A stretch of DNA of 64,000 nucleotides from Methylotenera_A sp036676175 (GTDB lineage Bacteria > Pseudomonadota > Gammaproteobacteria > Burkholderiales > Methylophilaceae). This document shows, in pieces, positions 26,474 through 34,435 of the stretch (position 1 is the stretch's first letter; every line of letters begins with the position of its first letter). Both the position numbers and the translations under genes were made by a program. The notes beneath the pieces were generated by a model that searched no databases, had not been told where the DNA came from, and saw only the letters and a list, made by a program, of their open reading frames with translations. The stretch covers positions 1 to 64,000 of the forward strand of contig JAKFDL010000104.1 in assembly GCA_036676175.1 (NCBI GenBank), read 5' to 3'.

Positions 26474-27304
26474 TCATTTCAAACTTTGAAAAAACTTCCA
26501 GGCTTGTGCTGGTGCAAAGTCTCCACGAATATTGTGCCCCAACCCTTTTGATTCACACCAAACCACCGGCGCGGCGTCGCAGCCTCGATAGCGTACGCAA
26601 CCGTTTCCCTCATCTACCGTATTGGTAGAGCAACCATTTCTTGCAACAGCCCGATCACGCACGGACTTACCCTTCGCTATTGCTACTACATCGTCATTAA
26701 TGTCGTGCAGTAACCAGGTGGCGACGTTGCCCTGGCAGTTGTTGATGAATAGGCCGCTGGCAACTGCGGCACTTGCCCGCAACACATCACTGCGCCGGCA
26801 GGCAAGGGAGTTACTTAAGGTGCCGCCAACACTAAAACCATAGCTAAAAATACGTTCACGATCAATACAATATTGGCTTGAGATTGCCTTAAGCATCGTG
26901 TCGAAAAAGCGTAAATCCACTGAGTCGGCTGTGTAGACATCCCAAAAACTATTTAATCCTTCACCACTTACGATAATGGCGTCATCCTTAGCGCTGGATT
27001 CAATACCTAAGCCACCACTTAAACTGTTGCCACCCGCACCATGCCAACGAAAAATGAGGGGATATTGGCGGTTCGGGTCGTATGTGCGTGGTACGCGTAG
27101 CTGATAGCTGCGGTCTAGATCAAGCACACGCATTTTCATCTGTACGAAACTTCCAGTACCTGTTTGAGCGATGCCGCAGCCGATGCTGCGCTGGCTTGCC
27201 TGTGGTTTTTTGGGCTCAACTGGTTCTGCACGGCTACATGCCGCACATAGGCAGAAAAGCATGCACATTAAAGCCTGTATAAATTGGGATGTAGCTTTTA
27301 GCAT
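26474..27304 (-). CDS. Predicted alpha/beta-hydrolase lipoprotein (LpqC/feruloyl esterase or PHB-depolymerase type)
   Basis: A 276-residue secreted esterase-like protein. The signal peptide ends in a possible lipobox (CAAC, Cys23). The oxyanion segment PLIFRWHGAGGNS precedes the nucleophile elbow YGFSVGGT (Ser158). Acidic candidates lie in LLHDINDDVV and the catalytic His in GLGHNIRGD. The many Cys residues suggest disulfides. The substrate is unknown; the fold class resembles the polyhydroxybutyrate-depolymerase/feruloyl-esterase group. It is convergent with the lipoprotein gene at 25427 and divergent from the HAD phosphatase gene. Confidence 0.8.
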   Translation of the reverse strand: MLKATSQFIQALMCMLFCLCAACSRAEPVEPKKPQASQRSIGCGIAQTGTGSFVQMKMRVLDLDRSYQLRVPRTYDPNRQYPLIFRWHGAGGNSLSGGLGIESSAKDDAIIVSGEGLNSFWDVYTADSVDLRFFDTMLKAISSQYCIDRERIFSYGFSVGGTLSNSLACRRSDVLRASAAVASGLFINNCQGNVATWLLHDINDDVVAIAKGKSVRDRAVARNGCSTNTVDEGNGCVRYRGCDAAPVVWCESKGLGHNIRGDFAPAQAWKFFQSLK

Positions 27305-27379
27305 TTTGGCTATCTTATCATTACACCCATTGTATCTTCTTTAAATGCACCGTTTTAACTCATTTCGATACAATTGTCG

Positions 27380-27413
27380 CTGTCATCAATTGGTCAAATT
27401 TTGTCATTAAACT
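27380..27413 (+). promoter_or_regulatory. Possible PHO box and -10 before the HAD phosphatase gene
   Basis: CTGTCAT (27380-27386), spacer CAAT, then TGGTCAA (27391-27397). The GTCA cores are 11 bp apart. Ten bp further is TAAACT (27408-27413), a 4/6 match to a -10. The second heptamer is degenerate and the box is 125 bp from the gene start, so confidence is moderate. Confidence 0.45.
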
Positions 27414-27521
27414 TGTCTGCAAGCTAGTATCTATAAGGTGTTTGCAATAGATTGAGCGATTAAATTCAAACTGGCATGAGTTATGCGTGTTAGTAAATGT
27501 CGCATGTTATAGGCGCAATTA

Positions 27522-28328
27522 ATGAAGATGACGAGTACTAGGACAGAGGCAACGGTTGATTATTTAGTTGCCAGTGATTTTGACCAAACCTTGAGTTTTA
27601 ATGATTCTGGCCATGTTTTGGCCGAGATGTTGGGAATAAGCCATTTTGAAGATAAAGTTGCTGGGTTAGCGCGCACTAATCTAGTGAAGCAGGGCGCTGA
27701 GCTGGCGTATTTGCTTCGGCATGATCCTGCGTTTCGTGGTGTAAGACGTGAGCACTTGGTAGAGGCTGGCAAGTGTGTAAGGCTTAAAGACAATGTAAAG
27801 CTGCTCACTGAAATTTTGAGTGAAGGCATAGATGGCTACCGCTTTGATTTTTATGTGATTTCAGCTGGGCCTGCGCTGGTGGTGCGCTCTGCGTTAGAAA
27901 ATATCGTGCCGCCAGAACATATCTTTGGCTCTGAACTAGAGTTTGATGCTGATAGCGGTGAGATTTGTGCGATTAACCATGTACCGGCTGGCAATGGCAA
28001 AGTTGCAGTGCTGGAAACAATAGAGCTAAAATTACAAATAAGTTCTGACCGCGTGATTTACATAGGCGATGGTAGCTCTGACCTATATGTGATGCACGAT
28101 GTGAATAGCCGCGATGGGCATACTATTGCGGTGTCTGAGACCAAGTCAATCGGCCGCATTGCTAACAGGACAGTGTTAAGTGACAACGCAGTAAGTGTGC
28201 TGGTGCCGATTTTGGAAGATGTATTAAAGTGGGATTCTGTGCAAATTCGCGAATTGTTTAATAAGCATGGCTTGGCGCTACAAGATTGGGATAAGATACA
28301 TACCGACTGGATTGCTTTTCATAACTAA
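27522..28328 (+). CDS. HAD-superfamily phosphatase (MtnX/phosphoserine-phosphatase-like)
   Basis: A 268-residue cytoplasmic phosphatase. Motif I is ASDFDQTLS (nucleophile D19, acid D21), motif II is the Ser in VISAGPALVV, and motif III/IV is YIGDGSSDLYVM. A helical cap lies between residues about 25 and 100. The subclass resembles HAD-IB enzymes such as MtnX or phosphoserine phosphatase, but the substrate cannot be read. A start at 27528 is also possible. A PHO-like site upstream and the downstream SemiSWEET and PAP2 genes suggest phosphate scavenging. Confidence 0.8.
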   Translation: MKMTSTRTEATVDYLVASDFDQTLSFNDSGHVLAEMLGISHFEDKVAGLARTNLVKQGAELAYLLRHDPAFRGVRREHLVEAGKCVRLKDNVKLLTEILSEGIDGYRFDFYVISAGPALVVRSALENIVPPEHIFGSELEFDADSGEICAINHVPAGNGKVAVLETIELKLQISSDRVIYIGDGSSDLYVMHDVNSRDGHTIAVSETKSIGRIANRTVLSDNAVSVLVPILEDVLKWDSVQIRELFNKHGLALQDWDKIHTDWIAFHN

Positions 28329-28342
28329 AAAGATACATACAT

Positions 28343-28600
28343 ATGAATACCATTGATTTTATTGGCTATTTCTCGGCATTTTTAACTACGTTTGCTTTTG
28401 TGCCACAGGCGTATCATTCATGGAAAACTCGCGATTTGTCGGGCATTTCGCTGCCGATGTACAGTTTGTTTACCGCTGGTGTATTGGGCTGGATTATTTA
28501 TGGCTTTAATATTGGCAGTTGGCCATTGTTGTTGGCTAACATTGTCACGTTGTTGTTAGCGTGTACGGTACTAGGCTTAAAATTAAAACATAAAAGTTAG
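28343..28600 (+). CDS. SemiSWEET-type (MtN3/PQ-loop) small transporter
   Basis: An 85-residue protein with three membrane helices (about 5-24, 36-56, 60-80). The PQ motif lies in FAFVPQAYHSWKTRDLSGIS and the second helix has SLPMYSLFTAGVLGWIIYG, typical of bacterial SemiSWEETs, which dimerise to carry sugars. It starts 14 bp after the HAD phosphatase gene and is probably co-transcribed with it. The substrate is unknown; the pairing hints at uptake of a dephosphorylated product, which is speculative. Confidence 0.85.
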   Translation: MNTIDFIGYFSAFLTTFAFVPQAYHSWKTRDLSGISLPMYSLFTAGVLGWIIYGFNIGSWPLLLANIVTLLLACTVLGLKLKHKS

Positions 28601-28681
28601 TGCCTAGTTATAACTTACTATTTGGCGCACAATTAAAAAAACAGTATAAACTATTATCTAACAATAACTTATCAGTAAGGT

Positions 28682-28721
28682 AAGTCACAAATACTTCATC
28701 TAACCTAAATCAAACTGTCAT
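28682..28721 (+). promoter_or_regulatory. Degenerate PHO-box-like array before the PAP2 gene
   Basis: A perfect heptamer CTGTCAT (28715-28721) is preceded in exact 11-bp phase by CCTAAAT, ACTTCAT (28693-28699) and AAGTCAC (28682-28688). Only the last is strong. It ends 45 bp before the gene start. Confidence 0.35.
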
Positions 28722-28766
28722 CATTCGCAGGCAAACTCGCCTCATGAATAACTGCGAGTACAAAAA

Positions 28767-29309
28767 ATGCGCATGAACCAAATGCTAAATCGGATGCAGG
28801 CGTGGGATAGCGCCCTGTGTGTATCGGTAAGTCACACCAGTCAATACCGCATGATCCGTGCCTGGTTCCGTATCATCAGCCGCTTGGGAGATGGCGTATT
28901 TTGGTATGGGTTAATGCTGGGAATTTTGGCATTGCAGCAGGGCGCTGGTGTTATACCTGTACTGCACATGCTAGCGGCTGGGCTGAGTGGTACGCTCATT
29001 TATAAATGGTTAAAACACAAAACGCACCGTCCGCGGCCTTACCAAGTGCACCAAGATGTATTTGTCACGGGTAATCCGCTCGATCGTTTTAGCTTCCCCT
29101 CTGGGCATACCTTACATGCGGTAGCGTTTGGTTTGGTGGCCCTTTTTTATTTCCCGTTGCTGGCCGTGATATTGATTCCATTTATCGTGATGGTGGCAAT
29201 GTCGCGCGTGATTCTTGGCTTGCATTATCCTAGTGATGTATTAGCTGGTGCAGCGATTGGCTATTTAATTGCCGCTATTTCAATTAATTTAGCCATTTAC
29301 CTGGCTTAA
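28767..29309 (+). CDS. PAP2-family membrane phosphatase
   Basis: A 180-residue integral-membrane phosphatase of the phosphatidic-acid-phosphatase/undecaprenyl-pyrophosphate-phosphatase family. The three catalytic motifs are intact: KHKTHRPRPYQ, FPSGHTLHA and SRVILGLHYPSDV. Five or six helices are predicted. Substrates in this family are phosphatidate, phosphatidylglycerol phosphate or polyprenyl pyrophosphate. Its position next to a phospholipase C-like gene and a glycosyltransferase makes a lipid substrate that yields diacylglycerol attractive, by inference. Confidence 0.9.
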   Translation: MRMNQMLNRMQAWDSALCVSVSHTSQYRMIRAWFRIISRLGDGVFWYGLMLGILALQQGAGVIPVLHMLAAGLSGTLIYKWLKHKTHRPRPYQVHQDVFVTGNPLDRFSFPSGHTLHAVAFGLVALFYFPLLAVILIPFIVMVAMSRVILGLHYPSDVLAGAAIGYLIAAISINLAIYLA

Positions 29310-29332
29310 CTTTGTAGGTTTAATCTTAAGAA

Positions 29333-30220
29333 CTAAACCCCGTTGCTTGCTGTAATTTTTTGGTGAGCGTGGTAATAATCAACTGGGTTCGGCATGTGTA
29401 AACGCAAATCCCCCAAACATTGCCCGCGCCAGTCAATTAACTCTGTCACATTCAGGTGAGTCAGCTCTGGCTCCCAGTTGGGGCGTTTGCCTTGCAGTGT
29501 ATAGTGAAAATGACTTAAAGCGTGCTCGGTCTTGCCTAAGTAATAGTTGAGGTTTTTAATAAAATCCATGTCGTTTCTCTTTAACAGCCACAACAGCATG
29601 GACGATAACTTGCTGGTGCGCAGCAATTGATCCAAGAAAGCCAAGCGTTTTAAGTTGGCTTTGGTTGTTCCAGGAGATACCTTAAAAACAGGTGCCACAA
29701 ACTCAGTTAGCAGCGTTAAATGCTGCCGAATAAGCCGATGCGGCGTATGGTTGAGTTGCTTGGCAACATAGGCATCCATCGCCCATTCTGATGCAAGATG
29801 CGTCAATATGTTTTTATTTTCCCACTTGGCTTCGTGCGCAGGTACAAAATGATTGTGCGCAATCACATCTACAAATAAGTGGCTGGTATAGCCCACTGCG
29901 ATTGCGATTTCTTGCTCGGTGCGCGCGGCAGCCAACATGTGCTCTGAAATGCGCCATTGGTGCGTTGTATTAAAGGCTTTTGAAACAATGGCCAAATCTG
30001 GCAAGCAGGCACCTGCCAACACCAACTTTGGGAATTTTTCTACAGCCTGTTGAATTTTTGCGTGAAGCTGCTTATTACCTACTATTGGCACTGCCAGTAG
30101 CAAATATTGCGAAAAATAAATATGCGTATACAAGCCCCATGCATTGGCATCTAAGGCATAAAAACTAAGCGGAATAGCCCAAGCAAGTTTTCTAAAATAA
30201 GGTATTTTCATGTAGCGCAT
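29333..30220 (-). CDS. Zinc-dependent phospholipase C-like protein (PF00882 type), exported
   Basis: A 295-residue protein with a signal peptide cleaved after DANA, leaving Trp28 as the mature N-terminus. Bacillus cereus PC-PLC also uses its N-terminal Trp as a zinc ligand, and the other ligand positions can be matched: H33 (WGLYTH), D75 (CLPDL), H87 or H94, H114 and D118 (SHLFVD), H122 or H124 (AHNH), and H141 and E145 (HLASE). This supports a three-zinc phospholipase C or phosphodiesterase acting outside the cytoplasm. A start at 30211 is equally possible. It is divergent from a GT4 glycosyltransferase gene, with PHO-like boxes facing each gene. The lipid substrate is inferred. Confidence 0.82.
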   Translation of the reverse strand: MRYMKIPYFRKLAWAIPLSFYALDANAWGLYTHIYFSQYLLLAVPIVGNKQLHAKIQQAVEKFPKLVLAGACLPDLAIVSKAFNTTHQWRISEHMLAAARTEQEIAIAVGYTSHLFVDVIAHNHFVPAHEAKWENKNILTHLASEWAMDAYVAKQLNHTPHRLIRQHLTLLTEFVAPVFKVSPGTTKANLKRLAFLDQLLRTSKLSSMLLWLLKRNDMDFIKNLNYYLGKTEHALSHFHYTLQGKRPNWEPELTHLNVTELIDWRGQCLGDLRLHMPNPVDYYHAHQKITASNGV

Positions 30221-30256
30221 TATTGAAGGGCACTATGAATGTAGTGTGATTTATTG

Positions 30257-30274
30257 ATGACATTTTCATGAAAA
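30257..30274 (-). promoter_or_regulatory. PHO-box-like site facing the phospholipase gene
   Basis: On the minus strand: TTTTCAT, spacer GAAA, ATGTCAT (5/7 and 6/7 to CTGTCAT, 11 bp apart). It lies 37 bp from the start. No convincing -10 is seen at the usual distance. Confidence 0.45.
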
Positions 30275-30286
30275 ATTTATGCATTA

Positions 30287-30320
30287 CTTTCACATAAATG
30301 TCATATTCAAAAGTTAGTAT
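30287..30320 (+). promoter_or_regulatory. PHO box and -10 before the GT4 glycosyltransferase gene
   Basis: CTTTCAC (30287-30293), spacer ATAA, ATGTCAT (30298-30304). Exactly 10 bp later is TAGTAT (30315-30320), a 4/6 match to a -10. The spacing is the same as at pstS. Confidence 0.6.
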
Positions 30321-30348
30321 TTATTCATTCTTTAAAAGATCTAACTTT

Positions 30349-31521
30349 ATGAATATATTACTTATTTCAGATGTTTACTTTCCACGAGTGAATGGGGTCT
30401 CTACCTCAATTCGTACCTTTAGCGAGCAATTGCAAAAATTAGGTCACAGTGTGCATTTAATTGCGCCAGACTATGGCATTGCCACTGAAGATGAGGCGTG
30501 GATTACACGTGTGCCAGCACGCAACATTTTTTTCGACCCAGAAGATAAGCTGATGAAATATAGCGAGGTATGGCGTTTAATACCGATACTCAAAAGTAAA
30601 AATTTTGATTTGGTGCATATCCACACGCCATTTATTGCACATTTTACCGGCTTAAAAATTGCCCAAAAACTAGCGCTACCAGTACTGGAAACCTACCACA
30701 CTTTTTTTGAGGACTACCTGCACCATTATTTGCCATGGATACCCAAAGGTGTGGCAAAAAGCTTGGCTAGGTTTATATCGAAGAAACAGTGTAATCAGTT
30801 AGATGCATTGATAGCCCCATCTAAACCCATGTTGGATGTATTACGCAGCTATGGTGTAACCGCTCCAGCCGAGGTGATTGCGACGGGTTTGCAGGCGAGC
30901 AGTTTTGTCGAGGCCGATGGTGACAAGTTTAGAATTAAGTATCAAATTCCGCTGGATAAACAGATGCTGCTATATGTAGGGCGTGTGGCACATGAAAAAA
31001 ATATTGGTTTAATCATTAGGGTGGTGAAATTGTTAGCCCTGCAGCGGCCAGACGTGTTATTGGTGATTACCGGTGAGGGTCCGGCAGAACAAAGTTTGCA
31101 TCAGCAAGTGCAAAGGTTGGGCATCGAAAAACATGTGCAGTTTATTGGTTATTTGGATCGCAATACCGAGCTAAATACCTGCTACAAAGCGGCTGATATT
31201 TTTGTATTTGCATCCAAAAGTGAAACACAAGGCTTAGTGTTGCTGGAGGCAATGGCGCAAGGCACGCCCGTGGTGGCCATTGCTGAGCTGGGAACCGCCT
31301 CTATATTGGTTGAAGGGCAAGGCGCGCACATCAGCACGGAGGACGAGACTGTATTTGCGCAAAAAATTAACGACTTGCTTGGCAACACGTTGGCACGAAA
31401 TATATTAGGTGAGGCTGGCAGAGCTTACGCACTAAAGCATTGGTCTGCCAGTGCGAAAGCAGACGAAATGCTCAATTTTTATCGGTCCTTACAATCTAAG
31501 CATGATTTAGATAGGGTTTAA
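30349..31521 (+). CDS. GT4-family glycosyltransferase, diacylglycerol glycosyltransferase-like
   Basis: A 390-residue GT-B enzyme. The start is ATG 30349 (MNILLISDVYFPRVNGVSTS); the frame is open upstream, but that region holds the PHO box. The N-terminal lobe has HIHTPFIAHFTGLKIA and LETYHTFFEDYLHHYLP, which recall the alMGS-type 1,2-diacylglycerol 3-glucosyltransferases. The C-terminal lobe has LYVGRVAHEKN and the GT4 ExxxxxxxE motif in SKSETQGLVLLEAMAQGTP. No membrane helix is seen; such enzymes bind the inner membrane peripherally. The acceptor is inferred from similarity of these segments and from the divergent phospholipase gene; mannosyl- or sulfoquinovosyl-type GT4 enzymes are alternatives. 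Confidence 0.85.
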   Translation: MNILLISDVYFPRVNGVSTSIRTFSEQLQKLGHSVHLIAPDYGIATEDEAWITRVPARNIFFDPEDKLMKYSEVWRLIPILKSKNFDLVHIHTPFIAHFTGLKIAQKLALPVLETYHTFFEDYLHHYLPWIPKGVAKSLARFISKKQCNQLDALIAPSKPMLDVLRSYGVTAPAEVIATGLQASSFVEADGDKFRIKYQIPLDKQMLLYVGRVAHEKNIGLIIRVVKLLALQRPDVLLVITGEGPAEQSLHQQVQRLGIEKHVQFIGYLDRNTELNTCYKAADIFVFASKSETQGLVLLEAMAQGTPVVAIAELGTASILVEGQGAHISTEDETVFAQKINDLLGNTLARNILGEAGRAYALKHWSASAKADEMLNFYRSLQSKHDLDRV

Positions 31522-31523
31522 CA

Positions 31524-31544
31524 AGCGGCAGAATTAATGCCGCT
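31524..31544. terminator. Hairpin between convergent glycosyltransferase and pit genes
   Basis: AGCGGCA (31524-31530) pairs with TGCCGCT (31538-31544), 7-nt loop, flanked by an A-rich tract. There is no T run on the plus strand, so it is a weak terminator candidate. Confidence 0.4.
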
Positions 31545-31580
31545 CAAAAAAACCGATATAAAGCAGCCTACATAATAAAC

Positions 31581-32576
31581 TTACATAAAATTACGGCCAA
31601 AATAATAAGCGGTTGCCGCAATTAAACCTGAGCAAGGAATGGTGAGTACCCACGCCCACACAATACGTGAAGCTAGGCCCCAGCGTACCGCAGAAACACG
31701 GCGTGACATGCCCACGCCAACAATGGCGCCCGTTATGGTGTGAGTTGTAGAAACCGGGATGCCGAGCCATGTTGCTAGAAACAGTGCAATCGCGCCAGAA
31801 GTCTGGGCGCAAAACGCGCCGCTGGGACGAATACGTGTGATGCCCATGCCCATGGTGCGTACAATACGCCAGCCTCCAAATAGTGTGCCCATTGCCATGG
31901 CTAAATGGCAGGCTATAATCACCCAGAATTGAATGTCAAAGCCTTGTTGGTAGCCATTCGCGACTAATAATACAGTAATAATCCCCATGGTTTTTTGTGC
32001 ATCATTGCCGCCATGTCCCAGGCTGTAAAGTGAGGATGACACAAATTGTAGTTTATTAAATACGCGCTCGGTGGGGTAGGGTGAGCGTTTTTCAACAATC
32101 CACAACACCAATACCATTAACAACAACGCCACCAACATGCCAAACATCGGTGAAATAATAATAAACACAGAAGTTTTAATGAGGCCACCGGCAATGATGG
32201 CACTAGTGCCGCCTTTTGCGACGCCTGCACCCACTAAGCCACCCACCAATGCGTGAGATGATGAGGACGGTATGCCGAGCCACCAGGTGATGATGTTCCA
32301 GGTAATCGCGCCACATAGCGCGCCAAATATTACGGCATTATTAACAATATCGGGGTCAATCAGGCCTTTGCCGACCATTTTTGCCACTGCAGTACCAAAT
32401 ACTAAAAAAGCAATAAAGTTAAAAAATGCGGCCCACATCACCGCTGCTTGTGGTGTGAGCAGACGCGTAGAAACCATTAAAGCGATTGAGTTTGCTGCAT
32501 CGTGAAAGCCATTCATAAAGTCGAATATGAGGGCAACTACCACGAGCAACGCCATGACGACAATTGCGTGTTCCAT
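31581..32576 (-). CDS. pit: PiT-family inorganic phosphate transporter
   Basis: A 331-residue low-affinity phosphate (metal-phosphate) symporter with about ten helices. The duplicated PiT signature is present: FMNGFHDAANSIALMVSTR near the N-terminus and SLGHGGNDAQKTMGIITVL in the middle. The C-terminal half includes GIPVSTTHTITGAIVGVG. It starts 12 bp after the DUF47 gene, the usual pairing. No PHO box was found before the pair, consistent with constitutive low-affinity uptake. Confidence 0.95.
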   Translation of the reverse strand: MEHAIVVMALLVVVALIFDFMNGFHDAANSIALMVSTRLLTPQAAVMWAAFFNFIAFLVFGTAVAKMVGKGLIDPDIVNNAVIFGALCGAITWNIITWWLGIPSSSSHALVGGLVGAGVAKGGTSAIIAGGLIKTSVFIIISPMFGMLVALLLMVLVLWIVEKRSPYPTERVFNKLQFVSSSLYSLGHGGNDAQKTMGIITVLLVANGYQQGFDIQFWVIIACHLAMAMGTLFGGWRIVRTMGMGITRIRPSGAFCAQTSGAIALFLATWLGIPVSTTHTITGAIVGVGMSRRVSAVRWGLASRIVWAWVLTIPCSGLIAATAYYFGRNFM

Positions 32577-32588
32577 GAATTAAGCCCC

Positions 32589-33245
32589 TTAGATACGCTC
32601 TAGTACGACGCCATGAATCACATCTGCAACATCTTCACAGCTATCCACTGCATCTTCAAACAAATCATACAACTCGCGCGAGCGAATCAGCGTACGCGCA
32701 TCCGACTCTTCCCTGAATAGACGTTGCATACCAGCGCGCATCACGTGATCTGCTTCGCCCTCAATGGCGCTAATTTCCTCGCAATTACGTAAAATGCGTG
32801 CAGCGTCTTTCATGTCAGACAGCATGTGCACAGTTTCACGTACTTTTTCAGATGCACGCAATAAAATCTGTCCTAGTGCGACCATTTCCGGGGTAAAGCT
32901 GCTGTGGCCATAAATCTTTGCACTTTGTGGAATATCTTCCATGTAATCAATAATGTCGTCTAGCGCCATGGCTAATTCGCGAATCTCGCGTCTATCGAAA
33001 GGGGTAATAAATGTTTTGTGCAGTGAGAGTAAAATTTCCTTGGTGTATTCATCCGCCTCAGATTCAATCGCCCTGATTTCGGCAAAATGTTGTTCAAATT
33101 TATCTTCATCGCTGACCGCCGCCATCATGGCGAGCACTTTAGAGGCACGCACTGCACAATCGGCAAGGTTGTTAAACAAGATGAAATAATTATCACTTTT
33201 TGGCGTGATAGAGCCCATTAAGCGTGAAAAAAAGCCGCTCGACAT
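32589..33245 (-). CDS. DUF47/TIGR00153 PhoU-like protein, Pit accessory
   Basis: A 218-residue all-helical protein of the DUF47 family, related to PhoU. EADEYTKEILLSLHKTFITPFDRREIRELAMALDDIIDYME-type sequence includes the family acidic metal-binding clusters, with a second copy in GEADHVMRAGM and DLFEDAVDSCEDVADVI. Members sit beside pit genes and are thought to modulate the transporter. A good ribosome site (GGGAG) precedes the ATG. It is the first gene of the DUF47-pit pair and divergent from the aquaporin gene. Confidence 0.93.
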   Translation of the reverse strand: MSSGFFSRLMGSITPKSDNYFILFNNLADCAVRASKVLAMMAAVSDEDKFEQHFAEIRAIESEADEYTKEILLSLHKTFITPFDRREIRELAMALDDIIDYMEDIPQSAKIYGHSSFTPEMVALGQILLRASEKVRETVHMLSDMKDAARILRNCEEISAIEGEADHVMRAGMQRLFREESDARTLIRSRELYDLFEDAVDSCEDVADVIHGVVLERI

Positions 33246-33356
33246 AATTTGTTTCTCCCAATTTTAGTTTGTTTTCAACTACATTTATAATATGCGTAAG
33301 TTTAACTTCTTACACTCATGACCGCGAGCTTAAATCAAAGAAAACATGACAAAAAT

Positions 33357-34028
33357 ATGACAAATAATTTAAAAAATACACTTAAGCTTCAACTTATCAG
33401 CGAGTTTATTGGCACAGCCTTATTGCTGGCAGTGGTCACTGGTTCCGGCATCATGGGCGAAAGTCTGGCCGCGGGCAATGCTGCTTTAGCTTTGTTGGGC
33501 AACAGTATTGCAACTGGCTGTGGTTTGTATGTGCTGATTTCACTGCTGGGGCCAATCTCAGGTGCACATTTTAATCCTGTGGTCAGCCTGATGTTTTGGC
33601 GCATGGGCACACTGGATTTACGCATGCTTATTGTCTATTTGTGTGCACAACTCTCAGGGGCTATTGCAGGCGTTTGGTTAACACATTTAATGTTTGGTGT
33701 TCCAATTTTGCAACAATCAGATAATGCTAGAAATGGTGTAGGTATATTGGCCAGTGAGCTGGTTTCCACTTTGGTTTTGTTGGGCGTGATTTATTTGGGC
33801 GTTAAAGTCGCGAAAGATAAAATAGCTATGCTGGTCGCGTTGACAGTGACAGGTGGTTATTGGTTTACTTCAAGTACCTTTTTTGCCAATCCCGCTGTCA
33901 CTATCGCGAGAAGTTTAAGTAATACATTTGTCGGCATTGCACCTGCGGATGTGTTGGGATTTATTACGGCACAATTGCTGGCAGCGATTATCATCATTTT
34001 TATTGCGAGGAAGTTAGAAAAAACATGA
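33357..34028 (+). CDS. MIP/aquaporin-family channel (AqpS-like)
   Basis: A 223-residue channel with six helices. The two pore motifs are AHFNPVVS (NPV instead of NPA) and FFANPAVT (NPA). ATG 33357 is used; an alternative at 33318 adds 13 residues, and neither has a strong ribosome site. It overlaps arsC by four bases (ATGA), so the two are translationally coupled. In Sinorhizobium, AqpS lies in an ars operon and lets arsenite leave after ArsC reduces arsenate; the same role is inferred here. Confidence 0.87.
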   Translation: MTNNLKNTLKLQLISEFIGTALLLAVVTGSGIMGESLAAGNAALALLGNSIATGCGLYVLISLLGPISGAHFNPVVSLMFWRMGTLDLRMLIVYLCAQLSGAIAGVWLTHLMFGVPILQQSDNARNGVGILASELVSTLVLLGVIYLGVKVAKDKIAMLVALTVTGGYWFTSSTFFANPAVTIARSLSNTFVGIAPADVLGFITAQLLAAIIIIFIARKLEKT

Positions 34029-34432
34029 GTGAAGTCACTATCTATCACAACCCGGCCTGCGGCACGTCACGAAACACTTTGGCAATGATACGCGCCAGTG
34101 GTGTGGAGCCAGAAATTATCCAATATTTAAAGACACCTCCGACGCGCGAGAAATTAACTGAATTGATAGCCAATATTGGAGAGGGTTGCAGGGCGCTGCT
34201 TAGAAAGAAGGGCACACCATACGATGAACTTGGTTTAGATGATGCAAGTTTGAGTGATGATGCGCTGGTAGACGCCATGCTAGCACACCCTATTTTAATC
34301 AATCGGCCAATTGTAGTGACAAGCAAAGGCACCAAGCTGTGTCGACCTTCTGAAATTGTTTTAGAGATTTTAGATAATCCACACATTGGCGACTTTGTAA
34401 AAGAGGACGGTGAAATTGTAAAGGCAGGCTAA
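34025..34432 (+). CDS. arsC: Arsenate reductase (glutaredoxin-dependent), ArsC family
   Basis: Reduces arsenate to arsenite in the cytoplasm. The 135-residue ArsC-fold protein has the catalytic Cys in YHNPACGTSRNTL, the YLKTPPTRE segment, and the oxyanion-binding Arg region HPILINRPIVV followed later by CRPSEIVLEIL. The length is slightly below the plasmid R773 ArsC (141). Its start overlaps the aquaporin stop by four bases. The pair lies beside phosphate transporters that also admit arsenate. Confidence 0.95.
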   Translation: MSEVTIYHNPACGTSRNTLAMIRASGVEPEIIQYLKTPPTREKLTELIANIGEGCRALLRKKGTPYDELGLDDASLSDDALVDAMLAHPILINRPIVVTSKGTKLCRPSEIVLEILDNPHIGDFVKEDGEIVKAG

Positions 34433-34435
34433 GGC

